From contig PTKA01000090.1 of assembly GCA_002937525.1 (NCBI GenBank), positions 1 through 6,329 of the forward strand: DNA of 6,329 nt, in the 5' to 3' direction. This document shows positions 1-5,353 of this stretch, in pieces. Under the pieces are notes generated by a model. It was not told the DNA's origin and made no database searches. It saw only the letters and a program-made list of their open reading frames with translations. Position 1 is the stretch's first letter. Every line of letters starts with the position of its first letter. Position numbers and translations under genes: made by a program. This stretch comes from Alphaproteobacteria bacterium MarineAlpha10_Bin3 (lineage in GTDB: Bacteria; Pseudomonadota; Alphaproteobacteria; UBA8366; GCA-2717185).

Positions 1-261
1 ATCGGCGCCTTTCAGTTGGTCGAAGGCCGGGTTCTGGCCGTGGCGCGGCGCACCAAGCGCACCTATATCAATTTCGGCGCCGACTGGCGGTCCGATTTCA
101 CCGTCGTCGTGGCGGCCCGCGCGCGGCGGCTGTTCCGCGCCGCCGGCCTGGATCTGACCCGGCTCGAAGGCCGGCGAATCCGTGTCCGCGGCTGGGTAAA
201 GTCGTATAATGGCCCGATGATCGAAGCCACCCACCCCGAACAGATCGAAATCCTCGACTGA
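1..261 (+). CDS. Thermonuclease (SNase-like) family protein, C-terminal part (5' end outside window)
   Basis: The frame is open from the first base and ends at TGA 259-261, giving 86 visible residues, so the start lies upstream. The visible part begins IGAFQLVEGRVLAVA and continues with YINFGADWRSDFTVVV, a pattern I recognise from bacterial thermonuclease-family proteins (a Tyr-x-Asn-Phe-Gly-x-Asp-Trp core, then Asp-Phe-Thr). The last third, IRVRGWVKSYNGPMIEATHP followed by EQIEIL, looks like an OB-fold strand set of the kind seen in nucleic-acid-binding domains. The catalytic Arg/Glu residues of an SNase domain would lie before the window, so nuclease activity cannot be judged. A TTG at position 16 is only an internal Leu codon, since conserved sequence continues in front of it. 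The stop overlaps the start of the M48 protease gene by one base, so the two are probably co-transcribed and translationally coupled. The family assignment is likely; the function and location of this protein are inference. Confidence 0.75.
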   Translation: MGAFQLVEGRVLAVARRTKRTYINFGADWRSDFTVVVAARARRLFRAAGLDLTRLEGRRIRVRGWVKSYNGPMIEATHPEQIEILD

Positions 262-263
262 TG
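259..263 (+). promoter_or_regulatory. TGATG stop/start overlap (translational coupling)
   Basis: The TGA of the thermonuclease-like gene (259-261) shares its final A with the ATG of the M48 gene (261-263). The bases just upstream (AAATCCTCGAC) have no purine-rich ribosome-binding site, so the protease is probably translated by ribosomes terminating on the upstream gene. The overlap is seen directly; the coupling is inferred. Confidence 0.6.
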
Positions 264-1736
264 CTTACCCGGCGGCATTTCTGCGGCATGACGGCGTGCG
301 GCCTGGCGCTTGGCGCCGGCGCTGGCTGTACGGTCAATCCCGCGACCGGGCGGCGGGACCTGATCCTGGTCGGCGGCGCGCCACAAAAGGCGCTGGGCGC
401 GCGCGAGCATCCAAAAATTCTCGCCAAATTCGGCGGCGTCTACGGCGACCGGGCGGCAGCCGGATATGTCGCCGTTATCGGCGGACGGTTGGCCGCGGCG
501 TCCGAATCGCCCAATTTAGGCTTCACTTTCACGCTCCTCGACAGTCCGGTCGTCAACGCCTTCGCGCTGCCGGGCGGCTTTATCTATATCTCGCGCGGCC
601 TGATGGCGCTGGCCGAAGACGAGGCCGAGCTGGCCGGGGTGCTGGGCCATGAAATCGGCCATGTCGTTGCGCGCCATTCGGCCCAACGCCGCAGCCGCGC
701 CCTCCTGGCCCAACTTGGCGCCGGTCTGCTGGGCGCGCTCGGCGGCGGCGATACCGCCCAGCTGGCGGGGACGGTGGCGGGGCTTTATTTGCGCGGCTAT
801 TCGCGCGACCAGGAACTCGAAGCCGATATGCTCGGCATCCGCTATCTGCGCCGCACCGGCTATGACGTCGACGCCATGGCCAGCTTCCTGTCCAAGCTGC
901 GCGCCAACAGCCGGCTGGAAGCAAAAATCGCCGGACGGCCGCCGGACGAAGTCGATGCCTATGACATCGCTGCGACCCATCCGCGCACCGTGGCGCGGGT
1001 CCGTCAGGCGGCAGCACTGGCCGGCGGCGCACGGCGCGGTGCTGCGCGCCGGGAACGCGACGCCTTCTTCGAAATCATCGACGGCATGGTGTTTGGCGGC
1101 GGCGCCGAACAAGGCTATATCCTGGGCCGGCGCTTCGCCCATCCCAAGCTGCGTTTCGAGTTCAGCGTCCCGGCCGGATTCCGGCTCCGCAATTCGCCGG
1201 ACCGGGTCGAGGCGCAATCGAAGCGGGACCAGGCGCAGATCATCTTCGATCAGGCGCCGCAACCCTACCGTGGCGCGATGACCGCCTATATCGGCCAGCG
1301 CTGGGCCCACAATGTCCGGGTCAACGGGCTGGAAGCCATCGCGATCAACGGCTTTCCGGCGGCGACCGGGACGGTTCGCGGCCGGTCCGGCAATGTTGCG
1401 GTCGAAATCCGCCTGATCGCCATACGCTACGATGCGCGGCGCGTGTATCGATTCATGGGGACCGCGCCGCGCCGCTCGATGCGCCGGCTGGCCACCGCGC
1501 TGCAACGCATGACCTACAGCTTCCGCCGTCTTTCCGTGGCGCAGGCTGCCGCCCTCCAGCCGAAGCGGCTGCGTATCGTCGCCGCCGGCCCCGATGCGAC
1601 CCCGGACGGTTTTGCCCCGCGCATGGCTTTTGCCGAATTTCGCCGCGAACGGTTTGCCGTCCTCAACGGCCTCGGCGATACCGGGTCGCTGGCTGGCCGC
1701 AAACGGGTCAAGATCGTCACGCGCCAGGGTCGGTGA
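261..1736 (+). CDS. M48-family zinc metalloprotease, predicted Tat-exported lipoprotein (BepA/LoiP-like)
   Basis: The 491-residue product is a zinc endopeptidase of family M48. The N-terminus has a twin-arginine-like TRRHFCG motif (residues 3-9), a short weakly hydrophobic stretch, and a lipobox-like AGAGC with Cys23 as the probable lipidated residue. The mature part starts CTVNPATGRRDL, typical of envelope M48 proteins. The catalytic motif is HEIGH (residues 130-134), the third zinc ligand is probably Glu185 of ELEAD (185-189), and His240 in ATHP matches the extra His seen in BepA-type enzymes. Residues about 285-425 form a conserved C-terminal region (GYILGRRFAHP, then FSVPAGFRLRNSP). Residues about 437-488 (ERFAVLNGL, KRVKIV) resemble a degenerate LysM-like module. 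Relatives degrade or help assemble outer-membrane proteins, so a periplasmic quality-control role is likely but inferred. No good Shine-Dalgarno precedes the ATG; the TGATG overlap with the upstream gene suggests coupling. The 3' end overlaps the convergent TPR gene by 20 bases. Confidence 0.93.
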   Translation: MLTRRHFCGMTACGLALGAGAGCTVNPATGRRDLILVGGAPQKALGAREHPKILAKFGGVYGDRAAAGYVAVIGGRLAAASESPNLGFTFTLLDSPVVNAFALPGGFIYISRGLMALAEDEAELAGVLGHEIGHVVARHSAQRRSRALLAQLGAGLLGALGGGDTAQLAGTVAGLYLRGYSRDQELEADMLGIRYLRRTGYDVDAMASFLSKLRANSRLEAKIAGRPPDEVDAYDIAATHPRTVARVRQAAALAGGARRGAARRERDAFFEIIDGMVFGGGAEQGYILGRRFAHPKLRFEFSVPAGFRLRNSPDRVEAQSKRDQAQIIFDQAPQPYRGAMTAYIGQRWAHNVRVNGLEAIAINGFPAATGTVRGRSGNVAVEIRLIAIRYDARRVYRFMGTAPRRSMRRLATALQRMTYSFRRLSVAQAAALQPKRLRIVAAGPDATPDGFAPRMAFAEFRRERFAVLNGLGDTGSLAGRKRVKIVTRQGR

Positions 1737-3150
1737 CCGGCAGCACGTCGAAGGCGATGCTGATGCGGGTGCCGGGCGCGGCGAAGGGAATGGTCCGGTG
1801 GAAGAAATAGCTCGGAAACAGGACCATGAGGCCGGGCTCGGGCTTGATCGCGCGCAGGCGCGGCGGCGCGCTCCAGTGGTATTCGTCGCCGGGAAGGCCG
1901 AACTCGATCCAGCCGGCCTGGCTGGCGTCGCCATCGCGCACGATATCGGGCAGCTGGGCGTAATAGACGCCGCTCAACCAGGCCGATGGATGGATGTGCG
2001 GTGCCTGGTACCCGCGTCCCTTGAGGACGATCGACCAGGCGGTCAATCGCCATTCGGCCGGGCGGGTGGAGAGATGAGGATGTTCGGAATCGGCCGGCTG
2101 TTGCGCCAGGTAATCCGCCACCGCGCCGCGCAGCAGGGCCTCGAAGGCCCGGATCGGCGCGGCGTCGTCGGCGAGCAACTCGCCAGTGTGCCGGCCATCG
2201 CGCGTCGCGCGGCTGGACGGGGCGTCGATCAGGCTTTCGTGGTTGAGGATGTGGCGGGCGAGCGCGTCGTTCAGCGCTGTCATTGTGGCGAATCCGGCCG
2301 GCGCCTCGGGCCGGCTGGAAACCAGGAGGCGGTCGAAATCGACCAAGGCGTCGCGGTCGCCGCCACTTTCGCCGAGCGCGATGCTCTTCGACGCCAGCAC
2401 CCCCGCATCGGCTGGATGGCGCGCCAGGTAGCGGTTGCAGACATCAAGTGCCGCACCGGCGTCGCCGCACTTGATCAGCACATCGGCGAGGTTGACCCAG
2501 GCTTCGGGATAGTCTGGACCGATGGCGGTTGCGCGCTCGAAAGTGACCTGCGCTTCCGGCAGGCGGTCCAGCGCCTGCAAGGCGATGCCGAGACCGGACC
2601 AGGCTTCCGCGTCATCGGGTTGCCGCGCCAGCCCCCGCTCATAGGCTTGAATGGCGTCGTCGAACCGCCGCAACTCGCGCAACACGAAACCGAGACCCGA
2701 ATAGGCCGGGGCGTAGGCGGGGTCGGCGCCGATACACCGTTCATAGGCGGCAAGGGCATCCTCGGGCCGGCTCAATTCCATCTGCGCCGTGGCATGATTG
2801 TAATGCGCATCGGCAAAATTGGGATCGAGGGATGCGGCGTGCGCGAAACTGTCCGCCGCGCGGTCCATTTCGCCGCGTACTTGCTGGACAACGCCGAGGT
2901 TATAATAGGCTTCGCGGTCATCGGGATGACGCGCGATTGCGCGTTCGAGCAACTGGATCGCCTCGGCCGCACCGCCGCTCTGAAAGGCGGCAATGGCACC
3001 AAGGTTCAAGGCCGGCAGATAATCCGGATCGGCCGCAAGGATGTCGCGGCAGGTCCGAATCGCCGCCGCCGGATCGCCCGCATTCAGATGCCGTTGTGCC
3101 CGGCGCAACTTCGATTCCACTCGCGGCGTCTCCTCCCTACTTGAATCCAT
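1717..3150 (-). CDS. TPR-repeat protein with C-terminal putative 2OG-Fe(II) oxygenase domain
   Basis: The product is 477 residues from the ATG at 3150, or 467 from a better-supported GTG at 3120. Residues about 13-280 are seven to eight tetratricopeptide repeats with the usual spacing (AYYNLGVVQQVRGEMDRA, AWSGLGIALQALDRLPEA), a helical scaffold for protein partners. A linker at about 290-330 contains SRATRDGRHTGEL, a pattern I associate with TPR-linked 2OG-oxygenase proteins. The C-terminal domain (about 365-475) has HIHPSAWLSGVYYAQLP with His385 and His387, then PGLMVLFPSYFFHRTIPF with His451, and Arg462 in TRISIAFD. This fits the putative 2OG-Fe(II) oxygenase family that shares an HxH...H...R layout (Pfam 2OG-FeII_Oxy_5 as I recall). 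No signal peptide is visible, so it is probably cytosolic. Its substrate is unknown; hydroxylation of a protein bound by the TPR scaffold is a guess. It is the last gene of the minus-strand trio and follows the CoA lyase stop with no gap. Confidence 0.88.
   Translation of the reverse strand: MDSSREETPRVESKLRRAQRHLNAGDPAAAIRTCRDILAADPDYLPALNLGAIAAFQSGGAAEAIQLLERAIARHPDDREAYYNLGVVQQVRGEMDRAADSFAHAASLDPNFADAHYNHATAQMELSRPEDALAAYERCIGADPAYAPAYSGLGFVLRELRRFDDAIQAYERGLARQPDDAEAWSGLGIALQALDRLPEAQVTFERATAIGPDYPEAWVNLADVLIKCGDAGAALDVCNRYLARHPADAGVLASKSIALGESGGDRDALVDFDRLLVSSRPEAPAGFATMTALNDALARHILNHESLIDAPSSRATRDGRHTGELLADDAAPIRAFEALLRGAVADYLAQQPADSEHPHLSTRPAEWRLTAWSIVLKGRGYQAPHIHPSAWLSGVYYAQLPDIVRDGDASQAGWIEFGLPGDEYHWSAPPRLRAIKPEPGLMVLFPSYFFHRTIPFAAPGTRISIAFDVLPVTDPGA
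3118..3138 (-). promoter_or_regulatory. Strong Shine-Dalgarno favouring an internal GTG start of the TPR/2OG gene
   Basis: On the minus strand AGGGAGGAG (3138-3130) is followed after 9 bases by an in-frame GTG (3120-3118), codon 11 of the longest frame. The ATG at 3150-3148 sits directly after the TAA of the CoA lyase gene and has no purine-rich site in front of it. The predicted TPR helices begin near residue 12, so the shorter protein would lose nothing recognisable. The motif is seen directly; start choice is inference, and termination-reinitiation at the ATG remains possible. Confidence 0.55.
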
Positions 3151-4026
3151 TTATTGCGTCGCGGCAATCCGTTCGGCGATGCGCAAGGTGCGGTGCATGG
3201 TGCGCAACACCGGTTTTTCGATCAATTTGTTGTCCAGCACCACAAGCCCGCTATCCGCCGCCGCGAAGGCGTCGACGACGCGCCGGGCATAGGCGACCGC
3301 CTCCGGGTCGGGCGCGAAGATCGCGTTCAGCGCCGGGATCTGCTTGGGATGGATCGACCCCTTGCCGGTGAAGCCAAGTGCTGCCGCGGCGCGCGCCTCG
3401 ACCTCCATGCCCGGCAGGTCGCCAAGATCGAGATAGGGCACGTCGATCACGTCCAGCCCGGCCCCGGCCGCCGCATGGACCACGCGCGAACGCGCATAAA
3501 GCAGCGCTTCCCAGCTATTGCCGGCGCGCAGTTCGGCCGCCATATCGACGCCGCCGAAGAACATCGCGTCGATGCGGCGGCTCGATTGGGCGATCTCGTA
3601 ACAGGCGTTCAGCCCGGCATTGGTTTCGATGATGACATGCAGCCGGGTACCAAGCCCGTGTTCGGAAAGCAATTCATCCAGCCCCCGCACCTCGTCCGGC
3701 GACACCACCTTGGGCAGCATCAGGGCCGGCGGCGGCGACGGGCTGGCGATTACCGCCTGGATATCGGCCATGCCGTCGATGCTGCGCAAACAGTTGATCC
3801 GCACCATGCGTTCGACCCCGGTACCCAGATCCGGGTCGCCAAGCGGCGTTGCGAACAGCGCCATTGTTTTGGTCCGCGCATCGGCCTTGTGGTGCGGCGC
3901 GATGGCGTCTTCCAGGTCGATGCACACGATATCGGCGCCGGTCGCCAGCGCCTTGGGGTACATTTCCGGGCTGATGCCGGGCATGAAGATGAAGCTGCGG
4001 CGGGGTTGGAAATCCTCGTCCTTCAT
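3151..4026 (-). CDS. CoA ester lyase, HpcH/HpaI (CitE-like) family
   Basis: This 291-residue protein has the usual length and motif order of CitE-like lyases, TIM-barrel enzymes that cleave or form 3-hydroxyacyl-CoA carbon-carbon bonds with Mg2+. Visible motifs are RRSFIFMPG (residues 9-17), CIDLEDA (35-41), VRIN with Arg76, LPKV (104-107), VIIETNAG with Glu134, FFGGVDMAAELRAG with Asp161, and GFTGKGSIHPKQI (218-230). Glu134 and Asp161 are the expected metal ligands and Arg76 the expected carbonyl/CoA-side arginine, so the enzyme looks intact. Possible reactions include citramalyl-CoA, malyl-CoA or beta-methylmalyl-CoA cleavage, or a malyl-CoA thioesterase-type role; the sequence alone does not decide. 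No citrate lyase alpha or acyl-carrier subunit is nearby, which argues against a true citrate lyase. It starts 5 bases after the acyl-CoA dehydrogenase stop, without a clear Shine-Dalgarno, so coupling is likely. It is probably cytosolic. Confidence 0.9.
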   Translation of the reverse strand: MKDEDFQPRRSFIFMPGISPEMYPKALATGADIVCIDLEDAIAPHHKADARTKTMALFATPLGDPDLGTGVERMVRINCLRSIDGMADIQAVIASPSPPPALMLPKVVSPDEVRGLDELLSEHGLGTRLHVIIETNAGLNACYEIAQSSRRIDAMFFGGVDMAAELRAGNSWEALLYARSRVVHAAAGAGLDVIDVPYLDLGDLPGMEVEARAAAALGFTGKGSIHPKQIPALNAIFAPDPEAVAYARRVVDAFAAADSGLVVLDNKLIEKPVLRTMHRTLRIAERIAATQ

Positions 4027-4031
4027 GGGTG

Positions 4032-5231
4032 TTACAATCCCAGAATCGCCTTGGCGATGATGTTCTTCTGGATTTCGTTCGACCCGCCATAGATCGAGGC
4101 GGCGCGGCGCAGCAGCCGTTCGCTCATCACGCCGACGCTGTAATCGGGACCGACCGGCGCCTCGTTGACGTCGGGGCGCACCTGGCTGGCGTCATAGGGC
4201 AGCGCGTAATAGCCCAGCGCCTCGACCAGCAACTCGTTCAGTTCCTGTTCGATCTGGGTGCCGCGAATTTTCAGGGTCGAGGATTCCGGCCCCGGCGTTT
4301 TGCCCGCACCCATCGCCGCCATCATGCGCAGATTGGTGATCTCCAGCGCCATCAGATCGACTTCGATCCGCGACAGCCGGTTGCGGTAATCGGCATCGTC
4401 CAGCAGCTTACCGCCTTCCGAGCGCTCGGTTCCGGCGATCTGCTTGACCTTGGCCACCACCTGCTTCGATTTGGAAACCCCGGCGATGCCGGTGCGTTCA
4501 TGGCCAAGCAGGAACTTGGCGTAGGTCCAGCCCTTGTTTTCCTCGGCGATGCGGTTCTCGACCGGCACCCGGACATCGTCGAAAAACACTTCGTTCAGGT
4601 AATGTCCGCCATCCATGGTGATGATCGGCTTGACGCTCAGCCCCGGCGTCTTCATGTCGATCAGCAAAAAGCTGATGCCTTCTTGTTTTTTCACGTCCGG
4701 GTTGGTGCGCACCAGGCAGAAGATCATGTCGGCGCGGTGCGCCTGGCTGGTCCAGATTTTCTGTCCGTTGACGACATATTCGTCGCCGTCCAGCACGGCG
4801 CGGGTCTGTAGCGAGGCGAGGTCCGATCCCGAACCCGGTTCCGAATAACCCTGGCACCAATATTCGTCGCCGGAGAGGATTTTTTCCAGGTAGCGCGCTT
4901 TTTGCGTGTCGGTGCCGAACGTATAGATGACCGGGCCGACCATGGTGATCCCGAACGAACTGAGGCGGGGCGCATAGGCGGACTGGTATTCCTCGCCATA
5001 GATGAATTTCTGCATCGGCGTCCAGCCGGTGCCGCCATATTCCACCGGCCAGCCGGGCGCAATCCAGCCTTTTTTGTATAAGGTCTTTTGCCAGGCGACC
5101 ACGTCGTCCTTGGCGACATAGGAGGGCGTGCGGCGCACGATATTGGCCACGGCGGGCGGCAGATTTTCGGCAAAAAAGGTCTTAACCTCATCGCGAAACA
5201 CCAGATCGGCGTCGCTGAACATCATATCCAT
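4032..5231 (-). CDS. Acyl-CoA dehydrogenase family protein (FadE/PimC-like)
   Basis: This 399-residue protein has the full length of a FAD-dependent acyl-CoA dehydrogenase, which introduces a trans-2 double bond into an acyl-CoA and passes electrons to ETF. The N-terminal helical domain (about 1-125) contains GWPVEYGGTGWTPMQ. The middle beta domain carries GYSEPGSGSDLASLQTRA (128-145) and GQKIWTSQAH (156-165), which contact flavin and substrate. The C-terminal helical domain ends RRAASIYGGSNEIQKNIIAK. The usual catalytic Glu of the YEGT motif is Gly382 here, and Glu245 in GHERTG sits where isovaleryl- and long-chain acyl-CoA dehydrogenases keep theirs, so activity is still expected. The general type resembles the large subunit of pimeloyl-CoA dehydrogenase, but no second dehydrogenase gene is in the window. 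GGGGGA lies 6 bases before the ATG and supports this start. It is first of a tight three-gene set. Substrate unknown. Confidence 0.93.
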   Translation of the reverse strand: MDMMFSDADLVFRDEVKTFFAENLPPAVANIVRRTPSYVAKDDVVAWQKTLYKKGWIAPGWPVEYGGTGWTPMQKFIYGEEYQSAYAPRLSSFGITMVGPVIYTFGTDTQKARYLEKILSGDEYWCQGYSEPGSGSDLASLQTRAVLDGDEYVVNGQKIWTSQAHRADMIFCLVRTNPDVKKQEGISFLLIDMKTPGLSVKPIITMDGGHYLNEVFFDDVRVPVENRIAEENKGWTYAKFLLGHERTGIAGVSKSKQVVAKVKQIAGTERSEGGKLLDDADYRNRLSRIEVDLMALEITNLRMMAAMGAGKTPGPESSTLKIRGTQIEQELNELLVEALGYYALPYDASQVRPDVNEAPVGPDYSVGVMSERLLRRAASIYGGSNEIQKNIIAKAILGL

Positions 5232-5237
5232 CGCTCG

Positions 5238-5243
5238 TCCCCC
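5238..5243 (-). promoter_or_regulatory. Ribosome-binding site of the acyl-CoA dehydrogenase gene
   Basis: GGGGGA on the minus strand ends 6 bases before the ATG at 5231-5229. It favours this ATG over the in-frame ATGs at codons 3 and 4. Confidence 0.55.
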
Positions 5244-5281
5244 GTCATGAGCATCGGCGACACGCGCCGACCGTCACCGTC

Positions 5282-5309
5282 ATTGTAGCCAACCAGCCCG
5301 GAACGGCAA
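5282..5309 (-). promoter_or_regulatory. Candidate sigma70-type promoter for the dehydrogenase-lyase-TPR operon
   Basis: On the minus strand a -35-like TTGCCG (5309-5304, 4 of 6 matches to TTGACA) is followed after 16 bases by TACAAT (5287-5282, 5 of 6 matches to TATAAT). Transcription would begin near 5275 and leave a leader of roughly 45 bases before the ATG at 5231. It lies in the only sizeable gap of the minus-strand cluster (5232-5353), which makes it more believable than a chance match, but it is unproven and the downstream genes could also be read through from the dioxygenase gene. Confidence 0.45.
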
Positions 5310-5340
5310 ACCGCGGGCGCGGGACGGGCCGGTTTCGGGC
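5296..5340. repeat. Imperfect inverted repeat overlapping the predicted -35 box
   Basis: GCCCG (5296-5300) and AAACCG (5308-5313) pair with CGGTTT (5330-5335) and CGGGC (5336-5340). This gives 11 pairs interrupted by a 7-base bulge on one side, around a 16-base centre. The centre region also holds a short palindrome, CCGCG-GG-CGCGG (5311-5322). There is no T-run on either side, so this is not a standard intrinsic terminator. It overlaps the candidate -35 element at 5304-5309, so an operator is possible. In GC-rich DNA short matches of this kind also arise by chance. Confidence 0.3.
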
Positions 5341-5353
5341 AGGGTCGGCGGCG

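Noticed and set aside
516..1934. Long minus-strand reading frame of 472 codons opposite the M48 protease gene
   Set aside because: It is antisense to a gene with HEIGH and ELEAD motifs, shows no domain of its own, and crosses the end of the neighbouring gene.
1594..3144. Long plus-strand reading frame of 516 codons opposite the TPR/2OG gene
   Set aside because: It is antisense to a gene with clear TPR and oxygenase motifs, its translation has no recognisable domain, and long antisense frames are common in GC-rich coding DNA.
3151..4026. Citrate lyase beta subunit (citE) in the strict sense
   Set aside because: No acyl-carrier, alpha-subunit or prosthetic-group genes are nearby, and CitE-like CoA lyases outside citrate lyase are common in this kind of context.
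3154..4092. Plus-strand reading frame of 312 codons opposite the CoA lyase
   Set aside because: It mirrors the lyase codons, with His- and Arg-rich low-complexity translation and no family signature.
4029..4811. Plus-strand reading frame of 260 codons opposite the acyl-CoA dehydrogenase
   Set aside because: It is a shadow frame; the minus strand carries all dehydrogenase signatures.
5296..5340. Inverted repeat as an intrinsic terminator after the dioxygenase gene
   Set aside because: The stem is interrupted by a 7-base bulge and no T-run follows on either strand.
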